NCBI RefSeq assembly: GCF_050908995.1
Contig: NW_027484933.1
Coordinates: 1 to 64,000, forward strand
Source of the DNA: Andrena cerasifolii
Lineage: Eukaryota; Arthropoda; Insecta; Hymenoptera; Andrenidae
DNA: 64,000 bases
Direction: 5' to 3'
This document shows positions 28,900 to 37,773 of this stretch, piece after piece. The first letter of the stretch is position 1; every line of letters begins with the position of its first letter. The notes under the pieces were generated by a model that worked only from the letters and a program-made list of their open reading frames with translations, ran no database searches and was not told the origin of the DNA. A program made the translations under genes and the position numbers.

Positions 28900-29097
28900 G
28901 CGACTCCCTGATCTAGCATCAGGTTAGTTTGCAACCTTTCATCCAAATTAAGGAATTTTACCAACCTAGTGGCTCCCCGATTTCGCATCGGGTTCGTCCA
29001 CGCTTAACCCTCCTACGGCTCCCTGATTTCAAATCAGGTTCGTCCGCGCTTGACTCCATTCCTAGAGGCTCCCTGATTTCGCATCAGGTTCGTCCGC
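28900..29097 (+). repeat. Hairpin array of the 5' LTR (4 units)
   Basis: Four units of exactly 33 nt at 28900, 28969, 29015 and 29065. Each has a 4-nt outer arm, CTC, a 6-nt inner arm, a 5-nt loop, the inner complement, TTCGT or similar, and the outer complement. Units 1 and 2 pair fully. Units 3 and 4 keep the inner stem but have mismatched outer arms (ACGG with CCGC, GAGG with CCGC). They are chimeras of units 3+8 and 9+10 of the 3' LTR, formed by deletion between repeats. Confidence 0.85.
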
Positions 29098-29190
29098 GCA
29101 CCTTATTAACAAATTCGTTAACCATATTCCTTGGGAAATACCCTTCTCGCCGGCCTCTCGCGTTGCCGCAGCCCCGGCTCGTAACAGGAC

Positions 29191-29208
29191 TGGTGACAGC
29201 GGTGGGAT
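29191..29208 (+). other. Primer-binding site (tRNA-Leu-like)
   Basis: TGGTGACAGCGGTGGGAT, four bases after the LTR end, begins with TGG as expected for pairing to a tRNA CCA end. Its complement reads as a T-stem half CCCAC, an acceptor strand CGCTGTC, discriminator A, then CCA. This matches the layout of tRNA-Leu species (recalled from family knowledge, so the amino acid identity is moderate). The same 18 bases occur on minus at 42859-42876. Confidence 0.8.
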
Positions 29209-29324
29209 GCTACTGCATTAGAATCGCCGTAAAATTTGGTTTTTAAATACGTTAAAATCACTCGTAATTTATTATTGACAATATACTAGTTTTCGCTAGT
29301 CAAGTCACTTAAGAAAGTTTCAAA

Positions 29325-30551
29325 ATGACAAGCACACAGGCTAACGTCTCTTCTAACGACATTATGAACCTGACAGTTTCAATTGCAAACTCAATGTCGC
29401 TTTTGACGCAACGGACATGTATACAGAACATTACTATGTCAATTCCAACCTTCGACGGTGAAAGTCCACCCTTGACGCGGTTTGCACAAAATGTGGAAGA
29501 CGGGTTAACTTTGATTCCTGAGGGTACGGAAGCTGAGTATCTTGCGATAATTTTAACAAAACTGATCGGTCCGGCACGTAGGTGCACGTTAGAGCACAAA
29601 TTCAACTCTGTTAAGACATTAGTCCAACATTTGAAAAAGAGATTCGCGCCGGGAAGAAGTTTGTCATACTTCCAAGTAGAAATCGCGAAATTACGTATTC
29701 GTGAAGGAGAAAGTCTGCGACAATACGTCGACAGGACCAGTCATCTCGTTTATTGTGCGCGCGGAGCTATTCGGGAAAGATATCTGGATCATGCTGAAGA
29801 CTTCGTCAAAGAAATGGAAAAGGACGTTAAAGAAAACTTCATCGATGGTTTACCAGATCGAATTTCCTGGAAAGTGTCGGCTCAAACTCAAGACATCAAA
29901 ACACTTGAACAAGCTTACGACGCCGTGCTCCAGATAGACAGAAAATTAAGGAATCGGCGACAGTCGCCCCGTAATGAGTCACCCTCCAGGTGGTCTCGTC
30001 GAGACCATTACGCTGAAGATTCTCGCCACAACGACCATCAAGTGTCGTATCCACATTCTCCAAGTAGGCACGACCAAAACAGGGATCGGTCTACAAGAAC
30101 ATCTGGTTTTGAAGAGGAACGAGAAGGACGGACACGTACGACGGCCTGGACTTTGCGTCACCGGAGCCCCTCGAAATCCCCTTCTTATCGCTCCGACTCA
30201 TCGTACGCAGATGATGGAGAAAAACATTATTCCATCTTAAAAAATCCCGATAAAAATCGCAAGCCGAGTTTATACTGCTGGCATTGCGGTACGACCGGAC
30301 ATGACGGAAAATCCTGTAGGAAACATCCGCGTAGTCCGAGATATCAACGAGACTCGCGAGATTCATCTGTCGAATCTAACAAGTCTTTAAACTTCGATCG
30401 CGCTCAACGTATAGGCGACACGATGAGCGGAAACAAAGAAGCTCGCCAAAGGACAGTCCGCTTCGAAGAGGAAACCTCGTCAAGGAAGCACCTGCCCCAC
30501 GCATCAAAACCAAGGTTCCAGAACTGGAGTCAGGAACGGGAGAATTCTTAA
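29325..30551 (+). CDS. gag: Gag polyprotein of the gypsy element
   Basis: 408 codons, starting 138 nt after the 5' LTR. The N-terminal two thirds resemble the capsid (retrotransposon gag) domain: a helical region with segments such as TLEHKFNSVKTLVQHLKKRF and FIDGLPDRISWKV near residues 92-195. A long Arg/Ser/Asp-rich linker follows, then one CCHC zinc knuckle (C318, C321, H326, C331), the usual RNA-packaging motif. It assembles the particle in the cytoplasm. Its 3' end overlaps the pol frame by 172 nt, and a -1 slippery heptamer with a hairpin lies in that overlap. The start codon is the first ATG after the leader. Intact as read. Confidence 0.93.
   Translation: MTSTQANVSSNDIMNLTVSIANSMSLLTQRTCIQNITMSIPTFDGESPPLTRFAQNVEDGLTLIPEGTEAEYLAIILTKLIGPARRCTLEHKFNSVKTLVQHLKKRFAPGRSLSYFQVEIAKLRIREGESLRQYVDRTSHLVYCARGAIRERYLDHAEDFVKEMEKDVKENFIDGLPDRISWKVSAQTQDIKTLEQAYDAVLQIDRKLRNRRQSPRNESPSRWSRRDHYAEDSRHNDHQVSYPHSPSRHDQNRDRSTRTSGFEEEREGRTRTTAWTLRHRSPSKSPSYRSDSSYADDGEKHYSILKNPDKNRKPSLYCWHCGTTGHDGKSCRKHPRSPRYQRDSRDSSVESNKSLNFDRAQRIGDTMSGNKEARQRTVRFEEETSSRKHLPHASKPRFQNWSQERENS
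30386..30429 (+). promoter_or_regulatory. -1 ribosomal frameshift signal between gag and pol
   Basis: TTTAAAC at 30386-30392 is a canonical slippery heptamer and sits in the correct phase (U UUA AAC in the gag frame). Eight bases later a stem forms: CGCTCA (30401-30406) with TGAGCG (30424-30429), then an A.A mismatch, then CGT (30408-30410) with ACG (30420-30422), closing a 9-nt loop. The pol frame opens at 30380, just before the heptamer, and gag stops at 30549, so the site lies in the only window where a -1 shift works. Confidence 0.85.
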
Positions 30552-33133
30552 TTGATGGCGGAGCATCCGTAAATTTAGTAGTTATTACCGCCCTGGGAGA
30601 AAATGCTACGATAAACTCTCGGGAAGAAATTGAATTAACTGGAATTACAACTAATCCAATTCATACATTAGGAACAACAATTCTTCACATCCACGAAGCT
30701 CCCGCACTTTTCTATGTGGTAAAAGAGCTTGCAATAGAAGCAGACGGACTAATAGGAAGCCCATTTTTAAAACAGGAGGAGGCCGAAATTTCCTATTACC
30801 ATGGGACTTTGGTATTAAAAAATAAACCTACCCGACCTCTACGTTTTTCAAATTATCAGGACATACCTCAAACTAACAAACTAGCGACGTCTACCAAACA
30901 TTGTATTGAACCTAGGACGTCGCAACAGATTGCTATAACAATAACAAACCCAAGGATTAGGGAAGGATATTTACCACGTATCAAGACCCTCGAACATCTG
31001 TACATAGGGGAAGCAGTTGTAAAGAACAGTGAAGGAAAGTGCTACGTTATGGCAACAAACACCAGCGATGAACCCCTAGACGTGGAGATAGAACCGCAAA
31101 CATTGGAGCCGTTTGATATCTTCAGTTCATCAGATGAAGATTTTTACTCAGCTGCAGAACACCCGTTAAATTTTAAAACTAACGAAGATAAGAAACAGAA
31201 AATCTTGGAAACTCTAAACACCAAACATTTGAACAAGGAGGAACTAAATTTTGTTACAAATTTAGTTAAAGAATTTCCTGACCGATTTTATCTTCCTGGA
31301 GATAAACTAGGTAAGGCTTCCGACTTTAAACATTCAATTCATACATCTAACGATATTCCAATCAATACGAGACAATATCGCTATCCTCTCATTCATCAAA
31401 AGGAAATTCAAAAACAAATCAGCGCCTTATTATCAAATGGTATAATTACACCTTCTAAATCTCCATATAATTCACCTTTATGGATCGTACCAAAGAAAGA
31501 AGATGAAAATGGAGTAAAACGTTGGCGATTGGTGATAGATTTCCGCGGTCTCAACGAAATAACAATTTCTGATAAATATCCATTACCTCAAATCACCGAG
31601 ATTTTAGATCGACTAGGAGGAGCTAAATATTTTTCAGTCTTTGATCTCGCTAGTGGATTTCATCAAATAGAGATGGATCCGAAAGATAAAGCAAAAACAG
31701 CATTCACTACTCCAAATGGACATTACGAATTCTCTCGAATGCCTTTCGGATTAAAGAATGCACCACCCACCTTTCAACGCCTCATGGATCAAGCACTCAC
31801 TGGACTTCAAGGAACAGACCTCTTTGTCTACTTGGATGACATAGTGATCTATGCATCATCCTTACAGGAACATAATATTAAAGTCAAAAAGTTGCTAAAT
31901 CGCCTTCGAGAACATGGATTAACCCTGCAGACCAACAAATGTCAATTCTTGCGAAAGGAAGTTGCATACCTTGGACACATTATTTCAAAGGAAGGAGTAA
32001 GACCCGATCCTAGGAAACTAAAAGCTGTTCAAGATTTTCCTACACCTACAACGCAGAAGAACATTCAACAATTCTTAGGACTTGTAGGATATTACCGAAG
32101 ATTCGTACCTAATTTCACCACAAAGGCAAAACCTTTAATTAACCTATTAGGAAAAGGCATCAAATTCAAATGGACTGAAGAACAAGACCAAAGTTTTAAG
32201 CAATTACGTAACGAACTTTGTCAACAACCCATATTGCAATATCCAGATTTCAGTAAACCATTTATTGTAACAACAGATGCCTCCGATTACGCTATTGGAG
32301 CTGTACTTAGCCAAGGCGACATAGGAAGCGACCTGCCGATTGCCTACGCATCCCGCAGCCTAAATAAACCTGAGAAGAACTACTCAGCTACTGAAAAGGA
32401 ATGTTTGGCCATGGTTTACGCCGTAAGATACTTCAGGCCTTATATCTATGGAACCCCATTCACCCTCGTTACAGATCACAGACCACTGTTATGGCTACAC
32501 TCTGTCAAAGACCCCACTTCTAGACTAATGAAATGGAAACTCCGACTTTTGGAGTACGAGTACCAGGTTGTCCACAAATCCGGAAAGACGAATAAGAACG
32601 CAGACGCATTATCGCGCAACCCCTCTTCTGCCTGCCTACCACTTATTCCACGAGAACTCCAGGATCCTGACTTCAAAGTCCAGATACCGAAAACAGACGC
32701 TAACACCGAGACAATTGGGCACCGTATACGACAGCTACGTCGCGACAGGGAAAACCGACCTAAGTACCGGGAGACAAGTAGCAGTTCAGACGAGATAGAA
32801 GACACCGCACGTGGGAACGTTCAACATTCTCCAATTATACACTTGAACAGATCTTTTCCCAGCTTATCTCAAGAGGTAACCATGCCAGATGAACGCCAGG
32901 GAACCATAAACACTTTTTCGCCCGCAGCAAACTCCACTCAAATCGTTCCTTTAGATAAGGACCAAACCTTATTTGACGATCTGATATCCTTTGAGGAACC
33001 GGCCGAAAATACCGTAATAGAAAATGCAAGAAACATTCAACAAGATTTATTTGGTACACCACAAATATCAACAGAAGTCATGGATGAACCTTTACAACCC
33101 TCAATAAACCAGCTACCTGCAGGAGCCACCTGA
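30393..33133 (+). CDS. pol: Pol: protease, reverse transcriptase, RNase H
   Basis: Read in the -1 frame after gag; the frame is open from 30380 and the first ATG (30716) lies inside the protease, so translation by frameshift is expected. An aspartic protease motif (LIDGGAS) starts near 30548. RT follows, with the palm signature YLDD near 31,829 and conserved PFGLKNAPPTFQ. RNase H has TDASDYAIGAVLS and the TEKECLA and DHRPLLWL blocks near 32,270-32,490. A long low-complexity linker ends at a TGA at 33131, before the integrase, which in most gypsy elements is in the same ORF. The linker break is either a single-base indel or a +1 recoding site. Enzymes copy genomic RNA into cDNA in the particle. 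Confidence 0.92.
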
Positions 33134-34748
33134 CAGCAGGTCAACTCAATCAAGGGTTTTCGACCGCACGCTTGACCCTTACCCATTCTTCACTACCGAC
33201 ACCGAGAATTCAAATGACCTTGACAATCTGGAAGAGATCCCGCTAGACCAACCACATAAGATTATCGTTTCTTCAAACACCTTTACCGCTGAAGAAGGAC
33301 ATTACGTACACTTCATTTCTGCCGATTGCAATTTAGTAAACCCAGTTGGAAAATTATTGCTGGACACCGAAATGATTAATAAACCGAATCTTTTAGCAGC
33401 TGAACCGAAAAAGGGACGGGTGATAACAACCGACAATGGATCATTTAAAACCTTTAGTATAATAGTCTCGGATAACTTCTTTGATAATATTAAAAGAGTA
33501 GACGTGCTTAACGGATTGAAAACTCTTCAACACACCCTGGATCAAAATCAGATTAAATCATTTCGAATTTCTGCCACGGGAGACCTTCACAAAATACCGT
33601 CCAATGAATTCGTCAAGATATTAGAAGAGGTTTTCATAGGAACCTGCCTACAGATTACTTTATGCAACTGTATCATCACTACACCATCCGAAGAGGACAG
33701 ACAGCACATCATTTGCGAAGGTCACGACAGTTTAATTGGAGGACACAAAGGAGTAACGAAGACCTACAAACGCATCCGATCAAAATTCTATTGGCCACAA
33801 ATGCGCAATGACATTCAAGACTACATCCGAAGATGTCAAAGTTGTCAAGAGCAGAAATTAGTTCGAGCGAAAACTCGTCAGCCGATGTTGATCACCGACA
33901 CACCTATAGGAGCCTTCGACAAAATTTCCTTGGATACAGTGGGACCTTTACCAATTACACCCAGCGGGAACAGACATATTCTCACTATTCAAGATAATCT
34001 AACGAAATACTGCGTAGCCGTAGCAATACCTAATATTCGAGCTGCTACAATTGCAGATGCGTTCGCTAGACATTTCATCGCAATCTACGGTACACCCCGC
34101 GCAATATTAACAGACAAAGGAACTAGCTTCATCGGAACACTTATGACAAATTTATCCGAAATATTTAAAATCAAACAAATCACAACCTCGGGATATAGAC
34201 CACAAACCAACGGATCTTTAGAACGAAGTCACATCGTACTCACCGAATATCTCAAGCATTACATGGATAATTACGAAGACTGGGATTTACTAATACCGTT
34301 CGCAATGTTCTCTTATAACACATCCGTTCACGAAGCAACAAATTTCACCCCATACGAATTAATCTTTGGAAAACCAGCTCGAGAACCAAGTTCTTTCCCA
34401 ACTGGCGAAAAATTAAAGTCGTTTGGAGACTACTTAATAGAATTAATAACACACATGACTAATATTCGTAATATAGCTTCCGATAACCTAAACAAAGCAA
34501 AAATTCGTTCGAAAAATTATTACGATGCTCACGCAAGACCAGTAACATTTAACAAAGGCGACTCTGTCTACGTACTCATAGAACCGCGCACCAGTAAATT
34601 TGATCCACATTACATTGGACCATACCAGATAATAGACGTGACAGACCTGAATAACGTAGTATTACGAACGCACAATAAGTTAATCACAAAGCATCAGGAC
34701 AAATTAAAACATGCCTACTCTCCATTCACAGCTGAAAACCAACCATGA
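33108..34748 (+). CDS. pol: Integrase part of Pol, in a +1-shifted frame
   Basis: This frame opens at 33108, 26 nt before the upstream pol stop, and the first ATG is at 33357. Counting from that ATG, an HHCC zinc-binding domain spans about residues 121-165 (GGHKG, RRCQSCQEQ). The RNase H-fold core has D (LDTVGP, near 193), D (LTDKG, near 253) and E (GSLERSH, near 289), a D,D-35-E spacing. A C-terminal GPY/F motif (YIGPYQI) lies near residue 420. It inserts the cDNA into the host genome. The lack of an in-frame link to RT/RNase H is unusual; no ATG near the open end suggests it was once continuous with Pol or is reached by recoding. Stop overlaps the env ATG (ATGA). Confidence 0.9.
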   Translation, partial: TSYLQEPPDSRSTQSRVFDRTLDPYPFFTTDTENSNDLDNLEEIPLDQPHKIIVSSNTFTAEEGHYVHFISADCNLVNPVGKLLLDTEMINKPNLLAAEPKKGRVITTDNGSFKTFSIIVSDNFFDNIKRVDVLNGLKTLQHTLDQNQIKSFRISATGDLHKIPSNEFVKILEEVFIGTCLQITLCNCIITTPSEEDRQHIICEGHDSLIGGHKGVTKTYKRIRSKFYWPQMRNDIQDYIRRCQSCQEQKLVRAKTRQPMLITDTPIGAFDKISLDTVGPLPITPSGNRHILTIQDNLTKYCVAVAIPNIRAATIADAFARHFIAIYGTPRAILTDKGTSFIGTLMTNLSEIFKIKQITTSGYRPQTNGSLERSHIVLTEYLKHYMDNYEDWDLLIPFAMFSYNTSVHEATNFTPYELIFGKPAREPSSFPTGEKLKSFGDYLIELITHMTNIRNIASDNLNKAKIRSKNYYDAHARPVTFNKGDSVYVLIEPRTSKFDPHYIGPYQIIDVTDLNNVVLRTHNKLITKHQDKLKHAYSPFTAENQP

Positions 34749-36586
34749 TCTTCGCATATTTGCTCCTGTTGCCACTCGCTGTCATTAGCGACGATCAAAT
34801 CATAACACCACTCGAAGGAGACACCGGACTCTTCTATGAAAAATTACCTGATATAAGGACCTTCCAATCACAATGGCGCCTAGTCACCTCTCTAGATGTT
34901 ACTCGGTACCTCAGGTATGCTCCGCATGTGAAGCATTACATTTCATCGATGAATCAACTCTGTAATCGCCACGATTCCATCAACTGCCTCAGCAAGGAAT
35001 TGGGACCTCGGTTAATCAAGAAAGAAGAAAACACCGTGCATTACAGCAATCTGATACGCACTGCAATAGCTGATACCCCACATTTTAAAAAACCATCCCC
35101 ACGGCGCAGCGTACCTTTTGGATTCATCGGCACTCTCAGCAAAACATTATTTGGAACTTTATCACAAGAAGATGCAGAATACTACAACCGCGAATTAAAC
35201 AAAGTTTATAAGGATCAACGCGAAATTACCGAAATAATAGCTAAACAAACGCATATTATAAAAGGAGAATTTTCACTCGCACATGCAAGGTTAGTTAATT
35301 TAACTCAAATTGTATCGCAACTGACGAAAACGATGGTCATACACTCCGAAGCATTACAAGAGACACAGTCAGACATTAGCAGATTACGTTTCGAAGCATC
35401 TATCAGGGACTCTGTAATCGAAATAGAAAGAGGGTTAGACGATTATAGCACCAACCTACTGTTGCTAATAGATGCAATATTGTTAGCGAAACAAGGCATT
35501 TTACACCCTGATATTCTGTCGCCAGAACAATTATTGAGATCAGCTCAAAAAATTAAGGAAACACTTGTTTATGAATTTCCCTTAACACCCGAAGAATTAC
35601 TTATGGAACAAATTGAAAAAATAACAAATTTAAATGTAATTTTCACCAGAGGAAGGATACTTTTCGAACTCACCATACCTCTCTTAGAGCAAAAAACGTA
35701 CAGCTTATATAAAATATACCCATGTCCATCGACACATAACCTTGGAACAAAAAGGGTAGTTTCGTATATCCAGCCGCAAACCCAGTACATTGCAGTCTCA
35801 TCAGACGAGCAACAATATTTTTCCCCAACGGAAGAATACTTGAAGATTTGCCGGTTTCACCACAATCAATTTTTGGGCCCAACTACCCTACCAGTATACC
35901 AAGCAGATCGACAACCAACTTGTGAATCTACTCTGTTATTAAACCCCACTTCGATAAATTGGAACACTTGTACCATTAAATTGACCGCACAAGTAAAACC
36001 GTACTGGCAGACTTTAAATGTACCAGCTACATGGCTTTACTTCATGCCTGAAAATAAAAAGGCACAAATTTATTGCAAAGGAAAGAAACCTATAACGCAA
36101 AATATCGCTACCATTGGAATCCTTAAACTACAACCCGGTTGCCAAGCAACAATAGACTCGGTACAATTAAAATCATTGGAAACCATCAATACCTCACAAA
36201 ACATTGAATATTATCCCTCTAAATCTTACAATTTATCAGTAATTATACCAGAAGTCACCGAACATCATTTCGAAGTATTGAAAATGAACGAGCAGAAACC
36301 CACAAAATGGGAGGATCTTCCAACAGCATTATCACTTACGGAAATAGAACAACGAGCCAGGAATTTTGCCACCTACCAAACATCCATTCGGCAGGTACAG
36401 GTCTCAACCTTTTCTTCCATTGGGGGCATAATAGTAATTCTGATCATAGTAAACACGATATTGGTCATGAAATGCAAACCTCGTCAACTCAACAATAAAA
36501 CAGAGTCTCCCAAAGAAAACCAAGAAGTAACAATAAATATACCAAGCACATCCGAAACTCACAGTCCGTGCGCCACAGTTTTCTAA
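34745..36586 (+). CDS. env: Env, F-type fusion glycoprotein
   Basis: 613 codons, overlapping the integrase stop by four bases. An N-terminal hydrophobic signal peptide (LLLLPLAVIS) is followed by a Cys-containing ectodomain. At about residue 118 a dibasic PRRS precedes FGFIG..LFG, the cleavage and fusion-peptide layout of errantivirus and baculovirus F-like proteins. A heptad-rich region follows, and one membrane-spanning segment (IGGIIVILIIVNTILV) lies near residues 558-578 with a short polar tail. Env elements of this group can move between cells; it is probably expressed from a spliced RNA, though I cannot pin the splice sites. The frame is intact. Confidence 0.9.
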   Translation: MIFAYLLLLPLAVISDDQIITPLEGDTGLFYEKLPDIRTFQSQWRLVTSLDVTRYLRYAPHVKHYISSMNQLCNRHDSINCLSKELGPRLIKKEENTVHYSNLIRTAIADTPHFKKPSPRRSVPFGFIGTLSKTLFGTLSQEDAEYYNRELNKVYKDQREITEIIAKQTHIIKGEFSLAHARLVNLTQIVSQLTKTMVIHSEALQETQSDISRLRFEASIRDSVIEIERGLDDYSTNLLLLIDAILLAKQGILHPDILSPEQLLRSAQKIKETLVYEFPLTPEELLMEQIEKITNLNVIFTRGRILFELTIPLLEQKTYSLYKIYPCPSTHNLGTKRVVSYIQPQTQYIAVSSDEQQYFSPTEEYLKICRFHHNQFLGPTTLPVYQADRQPTCESTLLLNPTSINWNTCTIKLTAQVKPYWQTLNVPATWLYFMPENKKAQIYCKGKKPITQNIATIGILKLQPGCQATIDSVQLKSLETINTSQNIEYYPSKSYNLSVIIPEVTEHHFEVLKMNEQKPTKWEDLPTALSLTEIEQRARNFATYQTSIRQVQVSTFSSIGGIIVILIIVNTILVMKCKPRQLNNKTESPKENQEVTINIPSTSETHSPCATVF

Positions 36587-36668
36587 AGGGATGAAACCAC
36601 TCCCACGAGAATCCCTCCTCTGGGACACGTATAGTTTCAGGGTGGGGGCGCGATAAGGTTTCCTTCCC

Positions 36669-36702
36669 TATAAAAGCAGGGCATCAGGCCCCTTAACTCA
36701 GC
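36669..36702 (+). promoter_or_regulatory. Internal core promoter ahead of the Tudor ORFs
   Basis: TATAAAA at 36669-36675, followed by an initiator-like CTCAGC whose A is at 36700, 31 bp from the first T, the usual TATA-to-start spacing. The next ATG is at 36720, giving a leader of about 20 nt. It lies in the 133-bp gap between env and the accessory ORFs, where gypsy elements normally have no promoter. Confidence 0.55.
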
Positions 36703-36719
36703 ACAACTCCTGCTTCTAC

Positions 36720-37067
36720 ATGTCTAAGAGCATCGCTACACAGACCACGCTAGACGAGGGAACATGGACCATAGCAGTACAAACAGGACATCACGGATCT
36801 TGGGAAACTTCATCCCGAGTGGGTACTACACTCACACCAAGGCCGTATAACCGCAGCACGGGAGGAATCGTCAAGAGGGGCCGAAGCTCTTTGACTCGGA
36901 AGACCAGTGTCAAGTCGGTGGGCGTCCTAAAAACCGACATTAAACCCCATCGCTGCATCCCGGATTGGTTGGTCCTCAAAGAATTAACGGACGATAACAT
37001 TCGCAATTGGACACCGGGGAATCAAATCACAAAAAGACGCAAACATGAGAACCATCTCGGTGCGTGA
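36720..37067 (+). CDS. Accessory ORF upstream of the Tudor ORF, unknown function
   Basis: 115 codons; I do not recognise a family. The protein is basic, with Arg/Gly/Ser-rich stretches (GGIVKRGRSSLTRK) and a repeated VQT/TQT element near the N terminus. It is the first ATG after the internal TATA box. It overlaps the Tudor ORF by 23 nt in a different frame, and that second frame is open back to 36988, so the two may be one protein separated by a +1 shift, or two proteins expressed by reinitiation or leaky scanning. No signal peptide or membrane segment is visible. Confidence 0.55.
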   Translation: MSKSIATQTTLDEGTWTIAVQTGHHGSWETSSRVGTTLTPRPYNRSTGGIVKRGRSSLTRKTSVKSVGVLKTDIKPHRCIPDWLVLKELTDDNIRNWTPGNQITKRRKHENHLGA

Positions 37068-37773
37068 ATTCGGGAAGACTGTGCGCTGTTTCGTTACGAA
37101 TGTGGAGGACATCACCACCTTCTGGGTCACCTTGGAGGTGTTCGCAGAGGCAACGACCGTCATGTATCAGGAACTGAATGCCCACATGACCTCCAGACAA
37201 CACTTGTGTCAGCCAACATTGGGCAGCGTCAGACCGGGACTACTCGTGGCCGTAAAATTCATCGGCAAAGGGTGGCTTCGCGCCGAAATCACCAATCTAT
37301 ATGGAATGACATGCACCATCTTCCTCGGAGACCACGGCATATCAGTGGATTGCCTGGTCACGCAACTGCGCTCTTTACCACCCCGGTTCCATGCCCTACC
37401 ATGGCAGACAACAAGGATCCGGCTGAGGGACGTGAAGCCTCGATCTTGCCGACCGCTACACAGGATGACGCACATCGCGGAATTAGTCATGGGAAGGAGA
37501 AAGGGCTGCCTCAAGGACACCCAGCGACGACTAAACTTTTACACCCCGCAACACCTAGCGATAAGTATACATTACATTACACTACACCCGACAATTCTTT
37601 CTCACACTCTTGTTTACAAAAGGATTTGTGGGGCGTTTTTCCTTCTTTTGAAAAGCATCGCGAGAATCGCGATGTTTTGTCTAAGGGGGGAGATGTTACG
37701 TATGTGGATTTTTTCCCATACGCCGCTCTCAACCACTTTTCGAGCTCGCGTCTGCGAAGGGAAAACGCCCTAA
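37045..37773 (+). CDS. Tudor-domain protein encoded by the retrotransposon
   Basis: 242 codons. Residues about 12-130 follow the extended Tudor pattern found in TDRD/SND1-type proteins: V.NVEDITTFWV, a helical stretch, then GLLVAVKF, GWLRAEI, VTQLRSLPPRF, LPWQT and LRDVKP, in the canonical order and spacing. Such domains bind methylarginine tails of Piwi proteins and scaffold piRNA granules in germ cells. The pocket motif usually seen as F-x-D-Y-G-N reads here around FLGDHGI, so the Asp is kept but the Tyr and Asn are changed; binding to dimethylarginine may be altered. The ORF runs through the polypurine tract into the 3' LTR, so its true C terminus is uncertain; the part after residue 135 has no recognisable domain. 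A frame-0 ORF (37206-37982) overlaps it. Confidence 0.8.
   Translation: MRTISVREFGKTVRCFVTNVEDITTFWVTLEVFAEATTVMYQELNAHMTSRQHLCQPTLGSVRPGLLVAVKFIGKGWLRAEITNLYGMTCTIFLGDHGISVDCLVTQLRSLPPRFHALPWQTTRIRLRDVKPRSCRPLHRMTHIAELVMGRRKGCLKDTQRRLNFYTPQHLAISIHYITLHPTILSHTLVYKRICGAFFLLLKSIARIAMFCLRGEMLRMWIFSHTPLSTTFRARVCEGKTP
37652..37678 (+). other. Strong hairpin just upstream of the polypurine tract
   Basis: CATCGCGA (37656-37663) pairs with TCGCGATG (37667-37674) across a GAA loop, and AAAG/TTTT extends it to 12 pairs with one G.T. It lies four bases before the purine tract that primes plus-strand DNA. Confidence 0.7.
37682..37693 (+). other. Polypurine tract
   Basis: An AAGGGGGGAGA run ends directly at the TGTTACG start of the 3' LTR, as expected for the RNase H-resistant primer of plus-strand synthesis. 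Confidence 0.9.

Larger units (their letters stand above)
28208..29186 (+). repeat. 5' LTR of the gypsy element
   Basis: 979 bp with 7-bp perfect terminal inverted repeats (TGTTACG / CGTAACA). It matches the 3' LTR throughout except about a dozen substitutions, a 2-bp indel, and two deletions (235 and 49 bp) inside the hairpin array, which together account exactly for the 286-bp length difference. It holds a TATA box near 28,435 and the hairpin units near its 3' end, which would lie in the transcribed leader. Confidence 0.95.
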
